From the NCBI GenBank assembly GCA_003133625.1, contig PKYH01000090.1, forward strand, positions 1,752 to 34,520: a stretch of 32,769 nt of DNA, given 5' to 3'. Below are positions 11,768 through 20,653 of the stretch, piece by piece; position 1 is the stretch's first letter, and every line of letters begins with the position of its first letter. The DNA comes from Candidatus Bathyarchaeota archaeon (GTDB lineage: Archaea; Thermoproteota; Bathyarchaeia; Bathyarchaeales; Bathycorpusculaceae). Both the position numbers and the translations under genes were made by a program. Under the pieces are notes generated by a model. The model did not search any database and was not told the origin of the DNA. It saw nothing but the letters and a program-made list of their open reading frames with translations.

Positions 11768-11995
11768 CTAGTATTCCTCACGGAGCTTATCAAGTTCCTT
11801 TTTCAGTTCCGCCACATCTGCGTGTCCAGCAAAAATTCCTGCGCAATCCTCTATTTTAGGTACAGGCTTGAAAACCACTGTTTGGTCAACAGCTTCCACT
11901 GCCAAGTCGTCTCCTTCTTTTATTCCTAGTTTCTCTCTGATTTCCGCAGGAATGGTTGTCTGTCCTTTTCTAGTAACCTTAACTATTTTCTGCAT
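11768..11995 (-). CDS. vapB: AbrB/MazE-type antitoxin (VapB-like)
   Basis: MQKIVKVTRKGQTTIPAEIREKLGIKEGDDLAVEAVDQTVVFKP; SpoVT-AbrB swapped-hairpin motif. Confidence 0.92.
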   Translation of the reverse strand: MQKIVKVTRKGQTTIPAEIREKLGIKEGDDLAVEAVDQTVVFKPVPKIEDCAGIFAGHADVAELKKELDKLREEY

Positions 11996-12013
11996 TGGGC
12001 ATCCTTAAACAAC

Positions 12014-12063
12014 ATAAAAAATACTACCTATAAAAACCTTCCTAACAAAATAAAAAGTACTAC
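12014..12063. promoter_or_regulatory. Two direct-repeat copies flanking the vapBC TATA-like box
   Basis: ATAAAAAATACTAC (12014-12027) and ATAAAAAGTACTAC (12050-12063): 13/14 identical, flanking CCTATAAAAA. Confidence 0.5.
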
Positions 12064-12111
12064 AACAATACGACAACAACTTCAGCGGTAAACCTGGCGA
12101 TGGATACGTCA

Positions 12112-12615
12112 TTATTCAGTCAGTGTTTTGGTGTAGTCCCAGATTTTGTCGCTTACATAATGCAGCGTTTTAACTACTGGTCCTTTTTTGGTTTGCCTTG
12201 CCGCTTCTGCGTCGTAGAGGCTTTCGCCTAAAGCCAACGCTTTGCCAAACTTCATATCCACTACAAGGACGATGTCGCCTTTGCTGAATTCTCCTTCAAT
12301 GCGCACTATGCCTGGTGCCATAACATCTGCGCCCTTGCAAACATAGGGGACGGCGCCCATGTCAACAACTATTTTTGGCGCTTGAGCAGTGAACTCGGTG
12401 AAAAGCAGCGTGGGCAAAATCCTATCGCCAGCTTTGTAGAATAGTGGTTTTCCGCCTATTAGGTAAATTAAGCCTACGTCAGATTCAACAACTTCCACGT
12501 TTACTTTAGAACCGAAAAGTGCTTCCAGGTCGAGTTTTAGGTTTGTTGAGGCTTCGGTTAGAATTTGTTTTGCTTCTTTCGTTTTTAGGGAATATCTTCG
12601 TTGCTTTGTGGGCAT
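12112..12615 (-). CDS. PUA-domain RNA-binding protein (archaeal MCT-1/Tma20-like)
   Basis: ...KIVVDMGAVPYVCKGADVMAPGIVRIEGEFSKGDIVLVVDMKFGKALALGESL; PUA motif. Confidence 0.88.
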   Translation of the reverse strand: MPTKQRRYSLKTKEAKQILTEASTNLKLDLEALFGSKVNVEVVESDVGLIYLIGGKPLFYKAGDRILPTLLFTEFTAQAPKIVVDMGAVPYVCKGADVMAPGIVRIEGEFSKGDIVLVVDMKFGKALALGESLYDAEAARQTKKGPVVKTLHYVSDKIWDYTKTLTE

Positions 12616-12650
12616 AGTTTTCTATCTCGTAATCACTGCAAGGGTGAAAT

Positions 12651-13259
12651 TTAACTTTGCTCTCCTCTTATTTGTTTGTGAAATGGCAATCTTTTGAGGA
12701 TTTTATCTAACCACTTACCTACATCCACTTTAAACATTATAACTGTAACAATAACCGTTAAAACTATAGAGAGGACAATCATTGCTTCCTGACTAAACCA
12801 TGATGAAAATTGAGCTTCAGCCCAGTTGCCCAAAAACGCGCCAACAATCGTTATGGAAATCTTGCCGAGAAAGTAGGCTAAGAAAAACTTTGCAGGATTA
12901 TACTTCATGAGCCCGAGCGGTATAACTACAGGTTCATCAGGAATAGGTGTGGCAGCAGCTATATAGAGCAGCAAAAAAGCCCAACGTTTAACTTTCGCTC
13001 CATCAGCATCAAGCCGCTGGCGCCTTTTTTCGCTGAGATGTCCACTTACAAAGAAAGTAATCATGTAATGAATCCCTTTTGCTAATGCAGCAGCAAGCGC
13101 AACAAGAAAACCTATGGTAACTAGTGCGGTTGCGTCAGCGTTTGCCATGCCGATTGCTGCCGTTGAAGCTATGAAGAGGTTTGAGGGACCAAAGAAGGGT
13201 ATTAGGTTAAATCCAAAAGCGACTAAAAAAGTAATTATAAACTCAATGATAAACGCCAT
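12651..13259 (-). CDS. VTT/SNARE-associated (DedA-like) membrane protein
   Basis: Multiple TM segments; ATPIPDEPVVIPLGLMKYNPAKFFLAYFLGKISITIVGAFLG. Confidence 0.7.
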   Translation of the reverse strand: MAFIIEFIITFLVAFGFNLIPFFGPSNLFIASTAAIGMANADATALVTIGFLVALAAALAKGIHYMITFFVSGHLSEKRRQRLDADGAKVKRWAFLLLYIAAATPIPDEPVVIPLGLMKYNPAKFFLAYFLGKISITIVGAFLGNWAEAQFSSWFSQEAMIVLSIVLTVIVTVIMFKVDVGKWLDKILKRLPFHKQIRGEQS

Positions 13260-13519
13260 GCCCTGTTCCCTATTTTACCCCTTTAAAAATAAATCATTAA
13301 TACATACTTATAAGCACAAACAAATTGAAGGGAAAATAGCACCTTAATAAAATAAAATTAATCTAAAAATTCCCCTTTCTTAATTTAGAACAAGGGCTAG
13401 TTTTAGGTAGAAAGTTAAGTTGAGGTAATCCAGCTAAGAGAATCTCAATTCATGCTTAGATAGGTTTAAATGTGGAGAGTTCAAGTATAAAAGAGATAAA
13501 GATACATGAGGATTCCAAA

Positions 13520-13747
13520 ATGAGCGAAATGACAACCGAAATCCTTGAACAAAACCTTAGCAAAATCGTACTCGTACGATTGAAAGGCGGAAAAAGCCTC
13601 AGGGGAAAACTGAAGGGTTTCGACCAACACCTAAACCTAGTTCTAGAAGAAACAGAAGACACAACATCAGTTGAAAACCAAAAGAAACTGGGACTAATAA
13701 TCGTCCGCGGAGACAACGTAGTATTAATCTCACCACCGCCTAGGTGA
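13520..13747 (+). CDS. Sm-like archaeal protein (LSm)
   Basis: LEQNLSKIVLVRLKGGKSLRGKLKGFDQHLNLVLEETED...GLIIVRGDNVVLISPP; Sm1 and Sm2 motifs. ATG 13520 preferred over ORF-track 13472. Confidence 0.92.
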   Translation: MSEMTTEILEQNLSKIVLVRLKGGKSLRGKLKGFDQHLNLVLEETEDTTSVENQKKLGLIIVRGDNVVLISPPPR

Positions 13748-13941
13748 CCGCCGTGGGAAAAGGCACACCATCAATGGGCAAGCGCCAAGGCAAAGTTGAA
13801 CATATAAAATGCCGGCGCTGCGGAAGACGCGCGTACCACGTGCGCGATAAGCGTTGTGCAGCTTGCGGTTACGGAGAAACCACGACCCTAAGACGGTACA
13901 ATTGGCGAACAAAGACTCTGCAAAGACAAAGAGTAATTTAA
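13744..13941 (+). CDS. rpl37e: 50S ribosomal protein L37e
   Basis: KGTPSMGKRQGKVEHIKCRRCGRRAYHVRDKRCAACGYGETTTLRRYNWRTKTLQRQRV; overlaps the LSm stop. Confidence 0.95.
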   Translation: MTAVGKGTPSMGKRQGKVEHIKCRRCGRRAYHVRDKRCAACGYGETTTLRRYNWRTKTLQRQRVI

Positions 13942-14025
13942 TCGTCAAGTTTTTTCGTTATTTTATTTAGTAGTTACAAAAATATTTTAAAAACAAAAAT
14001 ATTAGAAAGGGCTGAGCCGGCTTTA

Positions 14026-14637
14026 TTAGCTTGGTGTATTGTAATAGCCCTTATCTATCTTAACAAAGATTAGTGGACCTTTACTTTGAGCCATCTCGCG
14101 AGCTTTCCTCAATGCGTCATTAACTGCAGTGAAAACTCTTTCTTTGTCGCTGGGATCTTGAACGCCTTTTTCTCCAAGCTCCATTTTTAGAAGATTTTCA
14201 GACAAGATTTCTGTTCCACATATCTCTCCATTCTTAATCAGAGTAGCCACTACAATCTCTAGGAGTTCTTGCTTGTTCTCAATTCTCTTCCATACCGGTT
14301 CAGCATTGCTGATGTTTTTTGAAATTTTACTCCATCTACTAGCGTTTTGGTCGCCTATGAGCAGTTTGACCCGTTCCTTCCATTTCTTGAACCAAATGCC
14401 AATCCAAACGGTTAAAAACCCGTCCAGTTCCGATGGATCTTCCCTGAAAAGATTCTCTAGTCTTTCAACTAGTTCGCATTGGCTTGCTTCTTTTCCAATA
14501 AGATTCCAGTGAAATTTAAGGTAATTAGTGAAGTCTTGGCAAGCAACCTGCAAAACTTTGCGGTCTGACCCCATAAGATCAAGGGCAGGATCCGCCTCCT
14601 TCAATTTCTCCCCTATCATTATTTCTACGAAGTTCAT
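14026..14637 (-). CDS. Hypothetical protein, 203 aa
   Basis: Long ORF with natural protein-like composition; family not recognised. Confidence 0.65.
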   Translation of the reverse strand: MNFVEIMIGEKLKEADPALDLMGSDRKVLQVACQDFTNYLKFHWNLIGKEASQCELVERLENLFREDPSELDGFLTVWIGIWFKKWKERVKLLIGDQNASRWSKISKNISNAEPVWKRIENKQELLEIVVATLIKNGEICGTEILSENLLKMELGEKGVQDPSDKERVFTAVNDALRKAREMAQSKGPLIFVKIDKGYYNTPS

Positions 14638-14772
14638 TCTGATTCCCGCTCCGAAGCCCTCTCCATTATTGACTTAAGACAAAGGTTTTAATTAAACTTT
14701 ATTTTCACGCGGGCATATAACTGCATAAGTCGGTTTCTATCAATATTACAAATTCCGATACGTCCCAGAGAA

Positions 14773-15429
14773 TTATTCAATAAACCCTGGGAGTGCAGTA
14801 ACATCATGTAAAATCAAATCAGGGCATTCCTTGACAAGTTCTTCACATCGAAACAACCCAGATAAAACCGCTACAGTTCTTGCACCCGCAGCCTTTCCAG
14901 CCCGCACATCATTAACAGAGTCTCCTGCAATGATGCAGTCGCATATTTCAACATCTAGGGCTTTAACACATTTTATTAATGCTTCAGGCGAAGGCTTAGG
15001 TTTAGACGTATCCAGAGCAGTCACAACATGCGTGAAATATTTTGATATGCCGAAGCAATCTAGCTCTTTTATGATGGCTTGTTTTGAGACTTGGCGCATG
15101 GTTATCAGGGCGAGTTTAGCTTTTTCCGAGAGGATTTCAATTGTTTCTGAAACGTTAGGTAAAAGCTTGGTTTTTTCTTGTGTTATTGAATAGTAAGTTT
15201 TCAAGTACACGCCTAGGAACTTTTTGGTATCGCCATTCATGATGTCGCTGATTGTGAGACCTTGTTCGAGCCTTCTCGGAATTTCCAAGGCAGTCTTCCT
15301 TTCTGGCGGTTTTTGCCCAACAGATTGAAATGCTATTCTTGCTGCTTCTATATAGGCTTCTTTGGAGTCAACTATTGTGCCGTCTAAGTCCAAGAAAATG
15401 CCTTTCACTTTGAATCCGTTTTCGTTCAT
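14773..15429 (-). CDS. HAD-superfamily hydrolase (phosphoglycolate phosphatase-like)
   Basis: GIFLDLDGTIVDSKEAY, KLALITMRQ, KPSPEALIKCVKAL, IIAGDSVNDVRAGKAAGARTVAVLSG; HAD motifs. Confidence 0.92.
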   Translation of the reverse strand: MNENGFKVKGIFLDLDGTIVDSKEAYIEAARIAFQSVGQKPPERKTALEIPRRLEQGLTISDIMNGDTKKFLGVYLKTYYSITQEKTKLLPNVSETIEILSEKAKLALITMRQVSKQAIIKELDCFGISKYFTHVVTALDTSKPKPSPEALIKCVKALDVEICDCIIAGDSVNDVRAGKAAGARTVAVLSGLFRCEELVKECPDLILHDVTALPGFIE

Positions 15430-15521
15430 TAACCGTGTCTCTTGCCCTTGAATGGTGATTCCTTATTTCTTAAACGTTTCTCATAAATTTGAAGGATTAA
15501 TCTTGCTGTAAATCTATTTTT

Positions 15522-15538
15522 TCTATATAGATTATGAA
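15522..15538. promoter_or_regulatory. Candidate Pho-regulon motif upstream of small Cys-rich ORF
   Basis: TCTATATAGATTATGAA, followed by AATCTCTATAGG; shared with sites near pstS1 and pstS2/AbrB-PhoU. Confidence 0.35.
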
Positions 15539-15601
15539 GCGAATCTCTATAGGCACCTGCGATTGCATATTACCTTGAATATGCGGAGAGGTGAAAAAAG
15601 A

Positions 15602-15775
15602 ATGATCTCAAGAGATTGCGATGGCTGCTCCATGCTTAAGGAATGCAGCAGACGCTATCAGAAAGCCATGAAAGGGGACAAAGTCTACTGCCCAGACGGA
15701 ACAGCTCACCTTATTGACAGTTACAGTATAAATCAAAGCCCCGATGTAATCTGTTTCTTAGAAGCTTTTCAATGA
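15602..15775 (+). CDS. Small Cys-rich hypothetical protein, 57 aa
   Basis: MISRDCDGCSMLKECSRRYQKAMKGDKVYCPDGTAHLIDSYSINQSPDVICFLEAFQ; GGAGAGGTG Shine-Dalgarno before ATG 15602. Confidence 0.65.
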   Translation: MISRDCDGCSMLKECSRRYQKAMKGDKVYCPDGTAHLIDSYSINQSPDVICFLEAFQ

Positions 15776-16006
15776 TTTAGACAGCCTTAACTTGCTTCGG
15801 CCCCCCTCAATAGGCGAGAGAGAAGCGGAAAAATAATTTAACATAGCTATTTTTAAATTTTAACAATAGCTCGCTGTTTATGCTTATTATGATTCATATA
15901 TGCGCATTTTTCTATATATTCTATATTCTCTATGAGTCAGTTTGTATTCTATGTTGGGCGAATATATTACCCTGTTTATCTATAAACCCCAAAACGAGGG
16001 AAAAAA

Positions 16007-17260
16007 ACGAATAAAACATATACAATCCTAAGCATAGCGACAATCGTAATAGTTATCGCAGCAGTTTTCAGCTACATGTACATAGTAAATTCAAGTTCAG
16101 TACAACAGCCCACACCAACTCCAACTCCCACCGCATCAACAAACCCTAATCCAACTGCAACACCAACATCCTCACCAACCAGTACTCCTACTTCGACAGC
16201 ATACCCAACTCCAACCCCAACAGCGACACCCAGTCCAACGCCAACTCCATCACCAGTATCATTGACTGGCGCAGGAGCAACGTTCCCCTATCCACTGCTT
16301 AACGCAATGATAACCAATTACACAACAAGCGTGAAACCTAATGTACAAGTAAACTACCAATCAATAGGCAGCGGCGGCGGAATCTCAGCAATGCAAGCAA
16401 AAACGGTAGATTTCGGAGCCTCTGATGCGCCATTAAGCGCCACCGACATGGCTAACGTACCTAACGCATTGCACATTCCAGAAACAATCGGCGCAGTAAC
16501 AATAGCCTACAACTTACCCGGCGTACAAACAGGCATTCACTTAACTGGCAAAGTTATTGCAGACATTTTCCAAGGAACAGTAACAATGTGGAACGACCAG
16601 GAAATCCAAAGCCTAAACACTAATGTTACACTTCCAGCAAAATCCATACTAGTAGTCCACCGCTCAGACAGCTCAGGAACCACCTTCATCTTCACCGGCT
16701 ACCTTAGCGCATCAAGCACAGCATGGAACAGTTCAATTGGACAAGGCAAATCAGTCTCATGGCCAGTAGGAATCGGTTCTAACGGTAACACAGGTGTTGC
16801 TTCGGTGGTTCAAGGACAACCATATGCTATCGGCTATGTTGAATTAGCTTATGCATTGCAAAATAGCATGACTGTTGCAGCAGTTCAGAATCCAGCTGGA
16901 AACTGGATCTTACCATCACTCGCATCAACAACAGTAGCGGCTCAATCAATAGCTTCAGCAGGTCTACCGGCAGGCAACGCTAGCTGGACAAGCGTAAACA
17001 TACTTAATGCGCCAGAACCAAACGCGTATCCAATTGTAAGTTTCACCTACTTACTGGTGTACAAAGAACTGAACGTGTTACCCGACATGACTCAAGACAA
17101 AGCAACAGCACTCGTGCAATTCCTCTGGTATGTAGTGCATGACGGTCAAAACTTGTCACCTGGATTAGCCTATGCTCAACTGCCACCAAACGTTGTCCAA
17201 ATAGACGAAACAACCATTAAGTCGATAACCTTCAATGGGCAAACATTACCCACAACCTAA
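16007..17260 (+). CDS. pstS: Phosphate ABC transporter substrate-binding protein PstS (copy 1), P/T-rich linker
   Basis: LTGAGATFPYPLLNAMITNYTT...INYQSIGSGGGI...DFGASDAPLS; PstS family. ORF track starts at ATG 16076, but in-frame NKTYTILSIATIVIVIAAVFSYMYIV upstream is the expected signal anchor, placing ACG 16007-16009 at the start position after GAGGG. Confidence 0.9.
   Translation, partial: TNKTYTILSIATIVIVIAAVFSYMYIVNSSSVQQPTPTPTPTASTNPNPTATPTSSPTSTPTSTAYPTPTPTATPSPTPTPSPVSLTGAGATFPYPLLNAMITNYTTSVKPNVQVNYQSIGSGGGISAMQAKTVDFGASDAPLSATDMANVPNALHIPETIGAVTIAYNLPGVQTGIHLTGKVIADIFQGTVTMWNDQEIQSLNTNVTLPAKSILVVHRSDSSGTTFIFTGYLSASSTAWNSSIGQGKSVSWPVGIGSNGNTGVASVVQGQPYAIGYVELAYALQNSMTVAAVQNPAGNWILPSLASTTVAAQSIASAGLPAGNASWTSVNILNAPEPNAYPIVSFTYLLVYKELNVLPDMTQDKATALVQFLWYVVHDGQNLSPGLAYAQLPPNVVQIDETTIKSITFNGQTLPTT
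16108..16257 (+). repeat. Low-complexity Pro/Thr-rich coding repeat (PstS1 linker)
   Basis: QPTPTPTPTASTNPNPTATPTSSPTSTPTSTAYPTPTPTATPSPTPTPSP. Confidence 0.9.
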
Positions 17261-17359
17261 AATAACCAAACCCCAACTTTTTATTTTTAATTTAAATTAA
17301 AAAAATACATCATTCTTAACCAATCGTCAAGTAAAAAGATAGGAAATAGATTAAAAAAA

Positions 17360-18445
17360 CTAGCTTAGAACTGAATCAACGTTTAAGTTAAGCACAACTT
17401 CGGAAATGTCGCTGGCGTATTCTGCTGTTCTCCTGACACTTTCGATAAGCAATCTTAAGTTAACGATTTCTTCGATCTTAGCGTTTTGCGAAAAAAGAAC
17501 AGCTTCTTTCTCCAGCTTATGTACCTGACTCAGCTTTTCAATAACACTTTCAGCCAAGTTAAAGTCATGCCTAAACAACGCGTCCATAGAATTTTCAAAC
17601 ATTGAATTAGCCAAACCGCTTAACTGACCTATCTTTTCTAAAAGCTCTTCATTGACTGGCTCTTTTAAGAGTAGCGTGTTTTCGGCGATTTTGGTTGCGT
17701 GATCTGCGGTTCTCTCAACCGCTTTCCCTATAAGTCTGTAACCTAAGCAGTCTTTTTGGCTGTTTAATCCGATTTCTTTTACGATTCTTTGGTTTGAAAC
17801 CGCCAGCTTCAGAAGCCTCACTATGTACAGGCCAAATCGGTTTACTTCCCGGTCGGTTTCAATAACCGCTTTAGCACTGGGATAATCCAGTTTTTTTAGT
17901 GCAACTATGGCTTCTTTATGCATAGACGAAGCTATTATCGACATTCGACTTAGCGCATTCTGAACAGTAAGCTCAGGATAATTAAGTAAAACTTGTAGTG
18001 TTAAATCTGTTGGGGTGTCAATTACGATTTCTGTTCCAACCAAGTAGTGTCTGGCAAAAGTTTTGAGGTGGTTTCGAAGTTTTGAGGAGAGCACTTTTTG
18101 TCCTTGCGCTCTAATATGCAGAATGTTGTACCCATCTAAATAGGCGGAAATTGCTGTCCTCATGACGGCATCAGGATTATCGTTTAAGGATGCTTTGATG
18201 AAGGCTTCATCTTGCTTCTCTTTTTTTACAAACTTTGAAGGCGCTATTGATAGTGAGCCATCGTCTTCCTCACGGACCACCATTGAGCTTCCTCTCTTAA
18301 GCTCATTTCGAATAGCCCAACCCTTAGGCAACGAGAGTATGAATGTTGATCCGCCTGTCACCTGAAGTTTGCGTTGCTCTTCATTTATTTTTTCTGCTTC
18401 TTTAGTCACATTTGACTCCAAGTTACTTTTTCTATGAGGCGTCAT
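17360..18445 (-). CDS. Phosphate uptake regulator: SpoVT-AbrB domain fused to PhoU domains
   Basis: KLQVTGGSTFILSLPKGWAIRNELKRGSSMVVREEDDGSLSIAP (AbrB-like), then helical PhoU-like repeats. Confidence 0.88.
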   Translation of the reverse strand: MTPHRKSNLESNVTKEAEKINEEQRKLQVTGGSTFILSLPKGWAIRNELKRGSSMVVREEDDGSLSIAPSKFVKKEKQDEAFIKASLNDNPDAVMRTAISAYLDGYNILHIRAQGQKVLSSKLRNHLKTFARHYLVGTEIVIDTPTDLTLQVLLNYPELTVQNALSRMSIIASSMHKEAIVALKKLDYPSAKAVIETDREVNRFGLYIVRLLKLAVSNQRIVKEIGLNSQKDCLGYRLIGKAVERTADHATKIAENTLLLKEPVNEELLEKIGQLSGLANSMFENSMDALFRHDFNLAESVIEKLSQVHKLEKEAVLFSQNAKIEEIVNLRLLIESVRRTAEYASDISEVVLNLNVDSVLS

Positions 18446-18541
18446 TATATTAGGTATATCTATATAGACTATAAATTTTATGGAGATTCACTATATAAAA
18501 AACATGAACTTCTTAGTTAAACAAAAACGAGGACCAAAAAT

Positions 18542-19666
18542 ATGAATACTAAATATGCAATCGTATTCGCAATAGCTGCAATCGCCATAATAATAGGCTC
18601 AGTAGCAGCATACGTTTACCTTTCATAACCAAGCGCAACCGCCCAATCGATCACTTTGAATGGCGCTGGAGCAACATTCCCCTACCCACTTCTAAACAGC
18701 ATCATCACAAAATACTCAACAAACGTGAAACCAAACGCGAAAATAAACTACCAACCAATCGGTAGTGGAGGAGGAATTTCTGACTTAAAAACCAAAACAG
18801 TTGATTTTGCAGCCTCAGACGCGCCACTAAGCGCCTCTGACGCGGCTGGTGCGCCAAACGCCGTTCATATCCCAGAAACTATTGGCGCTGTAACATTAGC
18901 TTATAACTTGCCTGGTGTTCCTTCTGGTCTTCACTTGACCGGCAAAGTCATCGCTGATATTTTCCAAGTAACAATAACAACGTGGAACGACCCAGCAATT
19001 CAAAGCTTAAACACTAATGTGACTCTTCCGTCAAAAGCTATAGTAACAGTTCACCGTTCGGACGGTTCAGGAACAACCTTCATTTTCACTGGCTACTTAA
19101 GCGCATCCAGCAGTTCATGGAATAGTTCAGTTGGACAGGGCAAAACAGTTGCTTGGCCTAATGCGCCCGGTGGAGCCATTGGTTCAAACGGCAACACAGG
19201 TGTTGCTTCAACGGTAAATGGTACACAGTACGCCATAGGATACGTTGAACTAGCTTATGCATTGCAGAACGGTATGACTGTTGCGGCGGTTCAGAATCCT
19301 GCTGGAAACTGGATACGACCAACTTTAGAATCAACACAACTAGCTGTCCAATCTGGCGCTGCAAGTGGCTTGCCAGCAGGCAACGAAAGTTGGACAAGCG
19401 TTAGCCTTCTTAATGCTCCAGATGCAAACGCGTACCCAATTGCAAGCTTCACCTACTTGCTAACATATAAGGAGCTTAACGTAATTCCTGGAATGACTCA
19501 GGAGCGGGCAACAGCACTTGTCCAGTTCCTCTGGTACGTAGTGCATGATGGTCAAGACTTGGCGCCAGGGCTTGCTTACGCAAAGTTGCCATCAAACGTT
19601 GTGCAAATAGACGAAGCAACTATTCGCTCATTAACATTCAACGGACAACAACTACCAACAACTTAA
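18542..19666 (+). CDS. pstS: PstS (copy 2) with in-frame TAA between signal peptide and mature domain
   Basis: ATG 18542: MNTKYAIVFAIAAIAIIIGSVAAYVYLS, then TAA (18626-18628), then PSATAQSITLNGAGATFPYPLLNSIITKYS... in the same frame to TAA 19664-19666. ORF track begins at TTG 18656, which removes export signals. Confidence 0.85.
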
Positions 19667-19678
19667 GGTGGATTAGCT

Positions 19679-20653
19679 CTGACCCAGCCCCACCCCCAAA
19701 AATTTTTTTCCAGTAAAATAAAACTAACAGGCGATAACTTATTCAAAACCATTGCTGCTATTGTTGCGGCTTCAGCAATGATCATCTTACTCATTACAGG
19801 ATACACCTTAACAACTGGTTCAGTGCCCGTCTTGCAAAGGTTCGGTTCAAACTTTTTCTTTGGCACAGCTTGGAATCCGGTTGAAGGTAGAGAACTCTTT
19901 GGTGCGCTCCCATACGTGATGGGAACGCTTGTTACCTCAGGCATCGCACTCCTCATAGGTGTTCCGTTAAGTTTGGGTATAGCGATTTTTCTTGTGGAAA
20001 TGGCTCCCCGAGCGCTCAGAGTGCCAGTCGGTTACCTTGTTGAGTTACTCGCAGCAGTTCCAAGCGTCATCTACGGGCTCTGGGGACTATTCATCTTCCG
20101 CTACTGGATGCTTCACTACATTGAAACACCAATATCCACCTATTTAGGCTGGATACCGATTTTCAGCGGAACACCCTTCGGCTTAGATATTTTCACCGCA
20201 GGAACAATCTTAGCAATCATGATAATTCCCACGGTAGCTTCTATCTCAAAAGAAGTCATAAGCGCGGTTCCTAACTCCATCCGTGAGGGCGCTTACAGCA
20301 TTGGAGCAACAAAATGGGAAGTTATCCGATACTGGATCTTAAGCTATGGTCGCTCAGGCATTTTTGGAGCAGTAATCCTCGGCTTGGGGCGGGCTGTGGG
20401 AGAGACAATGGCGGTCTCAATGCTTATCGGAAACGCTACTGGTCCAGCAGCCATACCAACATCACTTTTTAAACCCAGCCAAACTATGGCTTCACTTATC
20501 GCTAACGGTTTTCTCGAAGCGACAGGTTCGTTAGAGGTTGCAGCTTATATCGGTGTTGGATTAATCCTGCTCCTGCTCAGTCTGCTGATTAACGTGGTTG
20601 CGCACGTGATGGTGAGTCGCTTGTTAAAGGTTAAGGGAGGCGCAATCGAATAA
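19679..20653 (+). CDS. pstC: Phosphate ABC transporter permease PstC
   Basis: LTGDNLFKTIAAIVAASAMIILLITGYTLTTGSVPVLQRFGSNFFFGTAWNP... and permease EAA region. ORF track starts at ATG 19778 inside TM1; upstream in-frame sequence has no ATG/GTG/TTG, and CTG 19679 follows AAGGTGG. Confidence 0.9.
   Translation: MTQPHPQKFFSSKIKLTGDNLFKTIAAIVAASAMIILLITGYTLTTGSVPVLQRFGSNFFFGTAWNPVEGRELFGALPYVMGTLVTSGIALLIGVPLSLGIAIFLVEMAPRALRVPVGYLVELLAAVPSVIYGLWGLFIFRYWMLHYIETPISTYLGWIPIFSGTPFGLDIFTAGTILAIMIIPTVASISKEVISAVPNSIREGAYSIGATKWEVIRYWILSYGRSGIFGAVILGLGRAVGETMAVSMLIGNATGPAAIPTSLFKPSQTMASLIANGFLEATGSLEVAAYIGVGLILLLLSLLINVVAHVMVSRLLKVKGGAIE

Noticed and set aside
18626-18628. Genetic code reassignment of TAA as explanation for pstS2
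   Set aside because: TAA ends many intact genes in this window at natural C-termini, including both pstS copies, so global reassignment is not tenable; local readthrough, recent mutation or error remain.
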